Positions 5,633-14,971 of a stretch of DNA of 29,014 bases are shown in pieces. This stretch comes from CAZGSV01 sp964528605 (GTDB lineage Bacteria; Armatimonadota; Zipacnadia; CAZGSV01): assembly GCA_964528605.1 (NCBI GenBank), contig CAZGSV010000029.1:1-29014 (forward strand), written 5' to 3'. Each line of letters starts with the position of its first letter. The stretch's first letter is position 1. The translations under genes and the position numbers were made by a program. Below the pieces are notes generated by a model. That model was not told the origin of the DNA and did no database searches. It saw nothing but the letters and a program-made list of their open reading frames with translations.

Positions 5633-7381
5633 TCAGCGCTCAGGCGTCTCCACTGCCACCGGGCGGCTGACCAAAGCCACGCCCCCCGTCACTCGGTACT
5701 TCAGCCGCAACACACCGAGCCCGGAGGTGGCCCCGGCAACACTAGGCTCAAGGGCGAAGGAGGCGCGCATCCCCCGCCCCGGTGGCAGACGCCCTGCGGA
5801 GGTCTCTCCCGCGGCCCGCACCCTCCAGCCCACCGGAGCCGTCACTCCCAGGCCGACGTCCTCCAGCCCGGCCACGTTCCCGTTCGCGAACCCCACTTCC
5901 ACCTCCACCCCCCGTGGGCTCGGGCGCGCGGCGAAAGTCAGCCGCAGCCCCAGATAGTCAGCGCTCGCTTGCGACAGGGCATCGTGGAACGCCTCCAGCG
6001 CCCGTTGCGTCTCGGCGGCCATGTCGGCGCTCAACTCTCCCAAAGCGCCGACGCCCACCGGCCCGATCAAGACTCCCGCCTCGTCAATCCCCGCCAACGC
6101 CTCGTGAATGAGCCCTACCTGATGCGCGAAGCCCCCTCGCCACGCAAGTACAGCCCGCTCCACCGCCGCGCGTGCCCTGACCAGCGACTGCAAGCCCGCC
6201 TGGTCACCGCGCACATTGGCCTTCAACAGACCTATCAACTGGCGCATCTGCCGGTACGTCCAGCACAGGTCATTCTGGAGCACCACGACTCGTGCCGCCC
6301 CCCCCGCCACTTCGCACGACAGGTCGGCGGCATTCTTCCCATCCGACTGCAACGACGCCTCCCAGACCGGCGCCGCCGACGCTGCCAGCGGCAACGACCA
6401 CGCGCGCCTGGACCAGTAGCCGCCCTCAAGGACCCCGGCAATCTTAAAGCGCGCTACCTCGCTCATGTCTCCCACAAGCAGCATCACGACCCGGAACGGC
6501 TCGCCCACCGCCAGCGCAGGCGGCCCGACACCTACCTCCGACCGGCCAAAGACGGAGCCGTAACACCTCGTCTCGCGCCCCAGCAGCACCAGAATGCGGT
6601 GCGCCTGCTCCCAGTACGCGCACTCCGACAAGTCAGCGCTCGCCGCCGTCATCCCCGCAGCCGCCATCTTTGCCCACTCACTCAGGAAACCCGCAGCGGC
6701 GCACTGCGCAAGACCCTCACGCGGGACCCAGCGCGAGAGCAATAGCGGCGACTGCTTGCGCCCCTCGCCGCGCAACTCGCTCACTCGTTCCTGCATCCGC
6801 TCCAGACTTAGGCCTCGCCATTCCCTGCCGGGCAGGGAAACGCCGAGACTGACCGGAGACGCCGCAAGGGAGTCTAGAGATGCTTCCCACCCTGGGCCCC
6901 CGGCAACAGCCATGAGAACGCTCGAGCCTGGGTTCACGCTCTCGATTCTGTCGGCTAGGGCTCTCGTCGCCTCCGGGCTCAGTCCCTCGACCGAGGCAAA
7001 GCGCACCTCGGGGAATGAGCCGGCCACCTCCAGGATCTTGCCTTCATCACCCGCCCCCCCCGCCGCGAACGTCAGGCACACTTCCGTCCCACCCCGCAGA
7101 TAGTCCAGCACCACCTCCCGCTCCCTATCCGCCACCCCGGGCCTCCACGGCACCTCGACGAAAACAGGCGGCCCGGGCCCCGCGCTCACCAGAGCAGGCA
7201 CGTCCTGGGCGCCCGGGTCCACCCATTCGCCGTACACGTAGGGGCTCAGCCTCCCCACCGAAGTCAACGTCGAGAGCCGCAGGCGCTGCACGACCCCTTT
7301 GCCGGGCTCCGCCGCCAAGGCCAGCCCCGCCCCCGCAATCAGGACCACTAACAGGACCGGCCAACCTAGTCTCCTGCTCAT
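5633..7381 (-). CDS. Secreted protein with NEW3-like C-terminal domain, function unknown
   Basis: A 582-residue exported protein. Residues 1-24 (MSRRLGWPVLLVVLIAGAGL...) are a signal peptide. The C-terminal region (about 480-575) has the alternating-strand pattern and VTAPVGWRV motif of NEW3/NPCBM-associated beta-sandwich domains found in alpha-galactosidases and other glycan-active proteins. The middle (about 60-280) looks alpha/beta but I do not recognise a catalytic family. The ATG at 7381 overlaps the stop of the large upstream gene as ATGA, so the two are coupled and probably act together outside the cytoplasm. An open frame extends 16 codons further upstream, but that sequence is not signal-peptide-like. 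Confidence 0.75.
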   Translation of the reverse strand: MSRRLGWPVLLVVLIAGAGLALAAEPGKGVVQRLRLSTLTSVGRLSPYVYGEWVDPGAQDVPALVSAGPGPPVFVEVPWRPGVADREREVVLDYLRGGTEVCLTFAAGGAGDEGKILEVAGSFPEVRFASVEGLSPEATRALADRIESVNPGSSVLMAVAGGPGWEASLDSLAASPVSLGVSLPGREWRGLSLERMQERVSELRGEGRKQSPLLLSRWVPREGLAQCAAAGFLSEWAKMAAAGMTAASADLSECAYWEQAHRILVLLGRETRCYGSVFGRSEVGVGPPALAVGEPFRVVMLLVGDMSEVARFKIAGVLEGGYWSRRAWSLPLAASAAPVWEASLQSDGKNAADLSCEVAGGAARVVVLQNDLCWTYRQMRQLIGLLKANVRGDQAGLQSLVRARAAVERAVLAWRGGFAHQVGLIHEALAGIDEAGVLIGPVGVGALGELSADMAAETQRALEAFHDALSQASADYLGLRLTFAARPSPRGVEVEVGFANGNVAGLEDVGLGVTAPVGWRVRAAGETSAGRLPPGRGMRASFALEPSVAGATSGLGVLRLKYRVTGGVALVSRPVAVETPER

Positions 7382-10300
7382 TGCGCCGTACCCCCCTCCA
7401 GTGGCAGTGCCACCGGAATACGCAGCCATTCCCCAAGCGCCACCCCTGCCCCCTCCGCGTACAGCCAGCCCTTATCACTGCTGAACGGCCCCAGTGCGAC
7501 ATAGGAGGACACCGTCTCTCCGGTGTCCAACGTCAGCCTGAGACGAACGCGTCGCACCTTGAAGCAGTCGCGCCCAGGATTCCGAATCTCGATCTCGCTG
7601 CGAGGCCGCAGCGAGGCCAGCGCGTCGTGCGGGAGCGGCATCGGCTCGGCCGACCACTGCGTATCCGAGCCCGCTCCCGGCGTGGCGCCCACAAGAACCC
7701 CGTTCAGATAGACATACGAGGTGTAGGGCGCCTCCTGATTCACGCCCGCGCTCTCGAGACTCAGCACACCCGCGATCACATGCTCCAAGTCCTGCGCCGT
7801 CAGAGGTCGTTGCGCCTCTTCGGGTGACACGAGCGCTTGCGCAGGCAGTTCTCGTGTCAGCGCCAGCCTGGTCCTTGCTTCCGCGAGTTCGACACGCGGC
7901 GCGCCCCAACAGGCCCAGTCCGAGTTGGAATCGTCCGACGGCCCCACGTCAGTGACGAACGTTACTTTCACTCGCTTCCCCGCGAACCGTTCCAGCGACA
8001 CGCTCTCCTCCGCCCAACTGCGCTCGTTCCACTGCCTCGCGTACACTACCTGCGGCTCCTCGCCCGCGTCCACCAGCACCTTGAACACAACCCCGTCCCT
8101 CGAACTGGACCCATCGCTTAGGCCAATCGCAAACCGCAAAACCGCCGGCTCCGGCGGCAGGTCCAGTTCGAACCGACCGAACTGCGCCCCGACGCCGCCG
8201 ATCCACGGCGGATGTGCAAAGATGCCCCGCATTTCCTTCCCGCCGCATGTCACCGTTCTCGCCTGGAAGGTGCCGCCCGTCCCGTTGTCCCCCATCACCA
8301 CCTGCCCAGTCCGCAACTCAGACCCTATGACCACCTCGCCCGCGTGGACCACAAAATCGTACGCCACCGACGCTTCCGCCTGCGCGGTCAGCCATCCCTG
8401 CCAGGTGACCGCGTAGCCGGCCACGGTCACGAACAGTTCGAGGGATCGCGCCATCCCGACCTCCGGCATGGTCACGGGGAAGCCCATTTCGGCGCTCTCG
8501 TTCGGCCCCAGGACGCGCCGCTGCCACACCTCGCCCTCCCCCCCCACGTGCCAGCGCACGCGCGCCTCCGCCGGCTCACCCCCCCTATACCGCACGCGGA
8601 ACACTGCCGTCGCCTGCTGCCCCGCAGCGTAACGCGCGTCGGCCAACTCGGCGGCCTCAATCTCGAGCACCGGCCGGAGGGCCAGTTCCACTGCCACCTG
8701 GCATCGCAGCACCGCCGCCTCCCCGGTCGCCCGCCCCTCAACTACTAACCACGCCTTCTCATCCACACTGAGGTCCGGCGGCACCGCCAATCTGAACTCC
8801 CGTCTAACCATGCCTCCCGCTTCGAGGCGCGCTGCCGCCCGCTGCCACGCGCCGGGCCGCTCCTTCCAGCGGGCCCGCACCATCAGATCACTCAGCGGCG
8901 CCAGCCCCGCGTTGCGAAACACCGCCCGCACCGCCACCGGCTGCCCCGGAACCGCCTCTGCGCCTTCTCCCTCCGCCTCGACTCGGAGAGCCCCTAGCGC
9001 CTCCCGCGGCTGGAGCAAGTACTTGATCGCCCCCGCTACCGGCGCTACCGCGATTCCGTCGTTAGTTCGCTGCGTATCGGCCGGGCCAAGCAGCCTCCCC
9101 TGCTCGTCGTAGGCCTCCGCACCCATCTCCTGGTCAAGCCACACCGGGGCGAATCTCGCGGGAAAGATCATCACGCCCTCCGCCTCGGTCGCCGGTATCA
9201 GCCACCATCCCTTCCCCTCTCCCCGCTTGATCACCACCGCGCCCTTCGCCGCCAGCGCCGGCGCGCGGTAGCGATTCTCCCGCGCGTCCAGATAGCAGTA
9301 CTCCGCGCTCTCCACATACTCCACGCGTCCGCCCTCGCGCACCGCGGAGTACGCCAACAGCCTTCCCTCCATGACCGCCAGCCACCCCGTCGGCGGCAGC
9401 ACGTAACTCTCGCCCCGCCACTTGACCTCCCAGGTGCCCTCCCAGCCCAGATTCACCCAAACTCGCAAGCCGTTGGCATAGCGCACATACACGTGACCGC
9501 CGCGGTACGCCCCCGACCGCACCGCCTCGCTGGTGTCCAGCATCTGCCCCTCCCGCTCGTAGCCTATCTCCGCGACCTCCACGCCCGCATACAGGCCTTG
9601 CAGCGCCTTCACCAGGAAGTAGGACTTGAGCGTGCCCGGCAGGCCCCACTCCGCAGCGAGATATCCGATGTGGCCATAAGCGATCGTCGAGGCAATGAAG
9701 CGGTCGAACCACGGGCTGTGGAAGTCGCGCGGCTCCGTCCAGTCCGGGCTGCCGGTGTAGAACATGTCCGGCGAGCCCATGCCGTGGTCAGTCTCCAGCG
9801 GGTGTATCTTGAGCAGGTCGAAATCCACCAGCGGCGGCTCGCGGAAAGGCGCGTCGCTGACAATCTGCGCGTAGTTCCCGTCCACCAGCCCCGCGTACAT
9901 CCAGTGCATCCTGCCCTCGCTGAATACCGGCCCGTCGTGAGCGACGCTCTCGTTGAGCAGCAGCCGCCCATAGTTCTCGAAGGCCGTGCGGAACTTCCCG
10001 GCCCCGGGCGTGCGCGCGTCGTAGTCGGTGGCCGACCAAGGCGTCCGCGCCGTGTGCACGTCACAGTAGCCGGCGTTGGTCCCGAACTTCTCATGAATGG
10101 CCGGCGCGAAGTAGGCCTCCGCCTCCGCCGCGTAGCAGGGCTTGTAGAGGTACGTGCGCGGCCAGGCCCTCACCCACCAGCCGTCGGACAAGCGCACTAC
10201 CTTGTCCGGGCCCCAGTTCTTGTTCACCGGCGCAAAGTCGCAGTAGTTGGTGTAGAGGCCGAAGCGATAGCCCAGCGCCTTCACCGCCGCGGAGTACTCC

Positions 10301-11904
10301 TTCAGCCGCTCGTCTCCCACGTTCTTCGGCGCCGACTCCAGCCTCTGCGTGAACGATTCCCCGGCGTCGCGCCAGATCACCTCGTGGTGGTTGACCATGA
10401 AGCCGTCTATGCCGTACGCCTTGTAGCGCTGCAGCATCGGCAAATCCATGAAGCCGATGTTCCGCCACAGGGCTTGCTTGGCCTCCTCTATGCGGTCGGA
10501 CCGCGGATTGGGGATGTTGGGCAGCACCTCGTCAAACCGCGGCGAAATGGTCAGGAAAACCCTCTCTCGCATTGGGTTCCGCCGCCCGTCGGTCAGCGGA
10601 ATGTAGTTGGCCCCCCCGTTGAAGGAACACTCGCCATTCTCGTACACGCCTCCACCCCCGAACAACTCCGACGCGTCCGAGACGTACCAGTCCATCAGTC
10701 CCGACAAGAACCACTGGTCGGTGCACACCACGTAGGGCCCCTTGTCGTTAAGGGTGAGATAGGGCACTGAGATCAGTCGCGCATTCGGCGCCCCCCGTAC
10801 CTTCCCAAACAACACCTGCTTCACGTGCCCACGCCGCTCGCGTAGGTTCAGCACCAGCGACTTCTGCCAGATGCGCAGTTCCACACTCCACTCGTCCCAG
10901 TTCTGCCCCTCCCCGATCACCCGCCAACCCGCCACCACCCGCTCCGCATCGCTTCTGCCCCCTATGTAGGTCCGCTCGGCGCGCGCCTGCTCCTCAAAGT
11001 CATACACAGGGCCCCCGCCCGCCAGCGGCTGGAACTCCGGCCCGTCGTTCACCGACGCCCAAAGATCACTCAGGTCGCCGTCCTTGGGCCGGTAGTAGTA
11101 CGTGACCTTGCAGTCCTCTCCCTCATAAGCCAACCGCCAGCCCCCATCAGTCGCTTCTACGCGGTTGACATAGGGGCCGTGATTGCTCGGCAGTATCGTC
11201 TCCGCGCGCGTCGGGAAACCCAGCGGCCCACTCACTTCCGGCTTGGGCAGCGGCGGCAACTCCTCGCGATACACGCTCATGGAGTCGAGGTAGATGGTCG
11301 AGGGCTGCGCGTTGCTGCACCCCCGCACTATCAGCCCGGTGAACCGCGCCGGAAAACGATGCTCCTTCTCTATCCGCTGCGTCCAGGGCACCAACCGATC
11401 GTGGGCCAAGAACCAGTACTCGTAGTCCACCACCCCAAAGTCCGCCTCAAAGACCCCGCCCTCAGCGTCCTCAAACCGCGCCGCCACCTCCACTCGCGCC
11501 AGCGCCCCCGGCACCCAGCCCCAGTTGTCACCCCAGATCCAAATGTCCGCGCTGTCAAAGGGCTCAGCGACCACGAGCGGCTCCGGCGGCAGCAACTCCA
11601 GCCAACTCTCCGTGCCGGTGCCGCTGTACGTCAGGGCGCCCACGTAGTTGCCCCACAGCAACTTCTGCTGGCTGCTCTCCAGGCGCCCCTGCGCCCCCTC
11701 ATGACCCACCGCCCTCCATCCGCTCAGATCCTCGAAGTCCACCAGCGGCGGCCGCGGCTCCTGCCTCCCGGCCATCTCATAAGGCCGCTCCCCCGCTGCG
11801 GCGGCCAGACTTGTCATCAGAACCAGCACCACCATCCCCCCTATCGTCGCGCGCAACCTGCTCGTCCCAGTCATCGCTCGCGTCGCTTTCACAACCGTCG
11901 TCAT
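7378..11904 (-). CDS. Large secreted putative glycoside hydrolase with NPCBM-like module
   Basis: A 1,508-residue exported protein. Residues 1-38 contain the signal peptide (hydrophobic core GGMVVLVLMTSLAAAA). Residues about 50-215 look like a carbohydrate-binding beta-sandwich and 220-460 a second beta-rich domain. Residues about 465-800 look like a TIM barrel with conserved-looking strand ends IDGFMVNHHEVIW, YRFGLYTNYCDF, AGYCDVHTA (Asp615) and GPVFSEGRMHW (Glu663), so Asp615 and Glu663 are candidate nucleophile and acid/base. The layout resembles GH101-like or clan GH-D-like enzymes, but I cannot assign a family. Residues about 975-1175 resemble Ig-like repeats, and 1220-1340 resembles an NPCBM sugar-binding domain. 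ATG at 11904 has no good ribosome-binding site; ATG at 11874 gives a more compact signal peptide. Linkage to the BMC sugar pathway is inference. Confidence 0.75.
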   Translation of the reverse strand: MTTVVKATRAMTGTSRLRATIGGMVVLVLMTSLAAAAGERPYEMAGRQEPRPPLVDFEDLSGWRAVGHEGAQGRLESSQQKLLWGNYVGALTYSGTGTESWLELLPPEPLVVAEPFDSADIWIWGDNWGWVPGALARVEVAARFEDAEGGVFEADFGVVDYEYWFLAHDRLVPWTQRIEKEHRFPARFTGLIVRGCSNAQPSTIYLDSMSVYREELPPLPKPEVSGPLGFPTRAETILPSNHGPYVNRVEATDGGWRLAYEGEDCKVTYYYRPKDGDLSDLWASVNDGPEFQPLAGGGPVYDFEEQARAERTYIGGRSDAERVVAGWRVIGEGQNWDEWSVELRIWQKSLVLNLRERRGHVKQVLFGKVRGAPNARLISVPYLTLNDKGPYVVCTDQWFLSGLMDWYVSDASELFGGGGVYENGECSFNGGANYIPLTDGRRNPMRERVFLTISPRFDEVLPNIPNPRSDRIEEAKQALWRNIGFMDLPMLQRYKAYGIDGFMVNHHEVIWRDAGESFTQRLESAPKNVGDERLKEYSAAVKALGYRFGLYTNYCDFAPVNKNWGPDKVVRLSDGWWVRAWPRTYLYKPCYAAEAEAYFAPAIHEKFGTNAGYCDVHTARTPWSATDYDARTPGAGKFRTAFENYGRLLLNESVAHDGPVFSEGRMHWMYAGLVDGNYAQIVSDAPFREPPLVDFDLLKIHPLETDHGMGSPDMFYTGSPDWTEPRDFHSPWFDRFIASTIAYGHIGYLAAEWGLPGTLKSYFLVKALQGLYAGVEVAEIGYEREGQMLDTSEAVRSGAYRGGHVYVRYANGLRVWVNLGWEGTWEVKWRGESYVLPPTGWLAVMEGRLLAYSAVREGGRVEYVESAEYCYLDARENRYRAPALAAKGAVVIKRGEGKGWWLIPATEAEGVMIFPARFAPVWLDQEMGAEAYDEQGRLLGPADTQRTNDGIAVAPVAGAIKYLLQPREALGALRVEAEGEGAEAVPGQPVAVRAVFRNAGLAPLSDLMVRARWKERPGAWQRAAARLEAGGMVRREFRLAVPPDLSVDEKAWLVVEGRATGEAAVLRCQVAVELALRPVLEIEAAELADARYAAGQQATAVFRVRYRGGEPAEARVRWHVGGEGEVWQRRVLGPNESAEMGFPVTMPEVGMARSLELFVTVAGYAVTWQGWLTAQAEASVAYDFVVHAGEVVIGSELRTGQVVMGDNGTGGTFQARTVTCGGKEMRGIFAHPPWIGGVGAQFGRFELDLPPEPAVLRFAIGLSDGSSSRDGVVFKVLVDAGEEPQVVYARQWNERSWAEESVSLERFAGKRVKVTFVTDVGPSDDSNSDWACWGAPRVELAEARTRLALTRELPAQALVSPEEAQRPLTAQDLEHVIAGVLSLESAGVNQEAPYTSYVYLNGVLVGATPGAGSDTQWSAEPMPLPHDALASLRPRSEIEIRNPGRDCFKVRRVRLRLTLDTGETVSSYVALGPFSSDKGWLYAEGAGVALGEWLRIPVALPLEGGTAQ

Positions 11905-12011
11905 ATTGCTATCTTATCGCGCGGCGACTAAAAGCAAGTAGCGGCTCCCCCGGGGGCAGTGGGAGACTCTTGCCGCGGGCGGCCGCTGCGCTACCAAGGA
12001 GGCTGGCGCAA
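11905..12011. promoter_or_regulatory. Divergent promoter region between glycosidase and penicillin acylase genes
   Basis: A 107-base divergent gap. On the minus strand a -10-like TAAGAT (11916-11911) lies only six bases before the ATG at 11904, with a weak TTGCTT upstream. It would give a leaderless mRNA from that ATG or a 30-base leader for ATG 11874. On the plus strand TTCACA (11888-11893), 16 bases, TATCTT (11910-11915) is a possible promoter. AAGGAGG at 11996-12002 is the ribosome-binding site for GTG 12012. CCCCCGGGGG at 11947-11956 is a perfect 10-base palindrome of unknown use. Confidence 0.4.
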
Positions 12012-14396
12012 GTGAAAACCGCTCTCTGGTTCGCCCCTCTCGTCGTGGCCTGGCTGCTCCTCGGGATGGCCCCCCTCTCCAGCGCCCAGTTGCAGGTGGC
12101 AGGGCTGCAGAAACCGGTATTCGTCACCTTCGACCGCTGGGGCGTCCCCCACGTCAGCGCCGACGGCGAGCACGACCTGTTCCTGGCCGCCGGCTTCCTG
12201 ACCGCCCGGGATCGCCTCTGGCAGATGGATCGCCTGCGCCGAACTGCCCTCGGCACTTGGGCCGAACTCGCCGGCGAAGCCGCCGTCCAAGACGACTACC
12301 AAGCCCGGCTCCTGGGCTTCGGCAAGCAAGCACAGGCTGCCTATGCCTCCACCCCGCCTGACCTCAAGGCCGTCTGCGAGGCCTACGCCGCAGGCGTGAA
12401 CGCCCACATCGCCTGGCTCCGCAAGCACCCCGACTCCATGCCGGTCGAATACCGCCCCATCGGATGCACCCCACGCCCCTGGCGTCCCGTTGACTGCCTC
12501 GCCTTCGGCCGCGCTATGTCCTTCGCCCTGTCGGCCGATCTGGAAATGGACCTAGTGCTGGGCCGCCTCGCGTTGGCCCTGGGTGTGCAGAACCTCGCCA
12601 GCCTGCTCTCCGGCCACCCCACGGATCCGATCACCATCACCGACGCCGGGCCCCTCAGCCGTTGTCCGCCCGAGGCCTTTGCCCAAGCCACTGAAGAGAT
12701 CACCGCCGCCCTGGATTCCTGGAAGGGTACCCTCGGCATCCACGGCTTCCTCCCGGGCAGCAACAACTGGGTCGTCCACGGCAGCCGCACCGCCTCCGGC
12801 TACCCCATGGTCGCCAACGACCCTCACCTGGGCCTCGAGAATCCCTCCATCTGGCACGAAATGCATCTCCAGTGCCCCACCTACAACGTCATCGGCTGCA
12901 CTTTCCCGGGCGCGCCCGCAATCCTCATCGGCCACAACGCACACCTCGCCTGGGGTGTCACCACCACGGGCTATGACGTCAGCGACCTATACATCGAAAT
13001 GCTCGACCCAAAGGATTCCAAGCGTTACCTCCACAAAGGTCAGTCGCTCCCCATCGAGGAAGAGCGCGTCAACATGCGCTACAAGACCGACTCGGGGATG
13101 AAGACCGCCCAAAGGGTCATCCGCCGCACCCTCCACGGCCCGGTCGTCTACGACGCCCTCCCCGGCCTGCTCATCACCTTCCGCTGGACCGGCTTCAAGC
13201 CCAGCAACGAGATGTTCGCCTTCTACCGCCTCAACAGGGCCGCCAACGTCCAGGAGTTCCGCGACGCCCTCGAGTTCTTCCGCGTGGGCGCCCAGAACTT
13301 CGTGTGTGCCGATGACCAGGGCAACATCCTCTACTTCGCTCCCGGCGACGTCCCCATCCGCAAAGGCACTCCCTACCTGCCCCTCGACGGCTCCTCCGGC
13401 GAGTCCGAGTGGACCGGCTACATCCCCTACTCGGAACTGCCCCACGCCCTCAACCCGGCCAAAGATTACGTGGCCACCGCCAACAACCGTCCCGCCCCTA
13501 CCTCCTACCCGTACTATATCGGTCGCTTCTTCGACACCGGCTTCCGCGCCCGGCGCATCAGTGACCGCATCGAGCAAGGCGGCAAACTCACCCTCGACGA
13601 CATGCAGAGCATCCAGGCTGACGTCTACTCCCTGCCCGGCCAAGTCACCAAGCCGATCTTGGTCTCTCTGGCCCGCTCCCGGCCCGACCTCCTCACGCGG
13701 GAGACGCAGGCCGCCCTGAAGGAGGTCGAGAACTGGGACAACCAGTGCGAAACGGACCGCGTGGGCGCCACCATCTTCCATAAGTGGCTGAGGTTCATGG
13801 CCAAGCGCGTCGTCGAACCCCGCATGCCTGAGGAGGTCAAGGATTTCGCCGGCACGCCTGACATCATCCTGGCCATCATCGCCTCCCCCGCACACAGGGG
13901 CGGCGCGGACTGGTTCGACGACCCCAAGACCCCCGAACGCGAAACCCCGGAGCAGGTGGCGGCTGCCGCCCTTGGGGACGCAGTGGCCGAGTTGACCAGG
14001 CAGTTTGGCCCCGGCATGGCCCAGTGGCAATGGGGCCGCATCCATCAGGTCACGTTCAGCCACCCTCAATTCCCCGACCTCTCCCTCGGGCCCTTCCCGC
14101 GCCGCGGCTCCATTGACACTGTGGATAGCGCTCACGCCGGGCTCCTTGGTGAGCGCTTCGACACGGGCGGCGGCCCCTCGCTCCGCTTCCGCGCCGAGGT
14201 CATCCCCGGCGCCATCCGCGCGTTCAACATCATCCCCGGCGGCGAGACCAGCGATCCCGCCAGCCCTCACTACCGCGACCAGTTGCCTCTCTGGCTCCAG
14301 AACCGCTCTCGGCCGATGCCCTTCTACCCGCAGGAGGTCCAGGCAGCTCAGGCTGGCGCGCTAACGCTGCTGCCCTCCGCCGGGTCCGACGAATGA
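12012..14396 (+). CDS. Penicillin acylase family (Ntn hydrolase) protein, secreted
   Basis: A 794-residue precursor of the penicillin amidase / acylase family, which hydrolyses amide bonds of N-acylated compounds. The GTG start at 12012 follows AAGGAGG by nine bases and gives a signal peptide (VKTALWFAPLVVAWLLLGMAPLSSAQ). Longer in-frame starts lack a signal peptide. The N-terminal chain includes DRWGVPHVSADGEHDLFLAAGF and LTARDRLWQMD, typical of the alpha subunit. The self-processing nucleophile is Ser250 in LPGSNNWVV, so the beta subunit would begin there. The oxyanion-region Asn and NDPHL motif follow. The C-terminal part has the usual GGG-SLRF and PGGETSDP... patterns. Substrate cannot be told from sequence; candidates include peptides, acyl-homoserine lactones and N-acyl amino acids. 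No obvious partner gene is adjacent. Confidence 0.92.
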   Translation: MKTALWFAPLVVAWLLLGMAPLSSAQLQVAGLQKPVFVTFDRWGVPHVSADGEHDLFLAAGFLTARDRLWQMDRLRRTALGTWAELAGEAAVQDDYQARLLGFGKQAQAAYASTPPDLKAVCEAYAAGVNAHIAWLRKHPDSMPVEYRPIGCTPRPWRPVDCLAFGRAMSFALSADLEMDLVLGRLALALGVQNLASLLSGHPTDPITITDAGPLSRCPPEAFAQATEEITAALDSWKGTLGIHGFLPGSNNWVVHGSRTASGYPMVANDPHLGLENPSIWHEMHLQCPTYNVIGCTFPGAPAILIGHNAHLAWGVTTTGYDVSDLYIEMLDPKDSKRYLHKGQSLPIEEERVNMRYKTDSGMKTAQRVIRRTLHGPVVYDALPGLLITFRWTGFKPSNEMFAFYRLNRAANVQEFRDALEFFRVGAQNFVCADDQGNILYFAPGDVPIRKGTPYLPLDGSSGESEWTGYIPYSELPHALNPAKDYVATANNRPAPTSYPYYIGRFFDTGFRARRISDRIEQGGKLTLDDMQSIQADVYSLPGQVTKPILVSLARSRPDLLTRETQAALKEVENWDNQCETDRVGATIFHKWLRFMAKRVVEPRMPEEVKDFAGTPDIILAIIASPAHRGGADWFDDPKTPERETPEQVAAAALGDAVAELTRQFGPGMAQWQWGRIHQVTFSHPQFPDLSLGPFPRRGSIDTVDSAHAGLLGERFDTGGGPSLRFRAEVIPGAIRAFNIIPGGETSDPASPHYRDQLPLWLQNRSRPMPFYPQEVQAAQAGALTLLPSAGSDE

Positions 14397-14470
14397 CCGG
14401 CCGCGTATTGACCCTGGCCCCGGCAATCGCTATCCTCATGCCCATCCAGCCATATAGGGGGGCAGATCCA

Positions 14471-14971
14471 ATGCAAGCCTACTGCCCGCACTGCAAGACC
14501 GGCTACCCCCTGCCACCCACCGCCAAGGCAGGCACCACTGTATACTGCCGCGCCTGCAGAAAGCCTTTCGTCCTCTCCGATGCGACTGTCCCGGGCCTCA
14601 GGAAGCGCTCGCTCCCCCTCTACAACCTCGTTACCCTCATCATCCTGGGGGTTATCGGCTATGGCATTTGGTACTACTACCCCAGACTCGTCGGCAAACC
14701 ACGGGGCGAGGTCCTCAAGTACGAGAAGCACACAGCCGTGGACAAGGTGTGGGTGGAGGCCACGGTGCGAAACAACGGCCGCCCAGGAATTATCATCGTC
14801 AGCCCCGCCCTTGTGCTTACCGGCAGCCGCACTAAGCCCTTCGCCGGCCTCGGTTCCAGGAACGTCTACCTGAAACGCGGCGAGATCACCAAACTTCAGT
14901 TCGATTGGGGACTCGCGCCCGGCGAGGCCAAGGACGTGTTGGACGTCAAGTTCAAGGTCAGCGGGCGCTAG
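14471..14971 (+). CDS. MJ0042-type zinc-ribbon membrane protein, function unknown
   Basis: A 166-residue protein starting MQAYCPHCKTGYPLPPTAKAG, with CPHC and CRAC pairs (residues 5-33) forming an MJ0042-like N-terminal zinc ribbon. One membrane helix follows at about residues 54-72 (LPLYNLVTLIILGVIGYG), then an extracytoplasmic beta-rich domain of about 90 residues resembling FxLYD/DUF3426-type domains. The ATG at 14471 puts the zinc ribbon at the extreme N-terminus, as in relatives. An in-frame ATG at 14393 overlapping the penicillin acylase stop (ATGA) would add 26 residues and is less likely. Its stop overlaps the convergent propeller gene by 14 bases. Confidence 0.7.
   Translation: MQAYCPHCKTGYPLPPTAKAGTTVYCRACRKPFVLSDATVPGLRKRSLPLYNLVTLIILGVIGYGIWYYYPRLVGKPRGEVLKYEKHTAVDKVWVEATVRNNGRPGIIIVSPALVLTGSRTKPFAGLGSRNVYLKRGEITKLQFDWGLAPGEAKDVLDVKFKVSGR

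Noticed and set aside
9493..10770. 425-codon open frame on the plus strand inside the large hydrolase gene
   Set aside because: Antisense shadow; composition (Arg, His, Val, Pro) is not protein-like and the minus-strand protein is clearly the real one.
11947..11956. CCCCCGGGGG palindrome as a regulator site
   Set aside because: A low-complexity run likely by chance at this GC content; only one copy seen.
12987..14270. 427-codon open frame on the minus strand opposite the penicillin acylase
   Set aside because: Gly/Val/Ala/Glu-rich antisense shadow of a well-supported gene.
14393..14470. Start of the zinc-ribbon protein at the ATG overlapping the penicillin acylase stop
   Set aside because: Relatives begin directly with the cysteine-rich ribbon; the ATG at 14471 fits that. 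The coupled start is kept only as an alternative.
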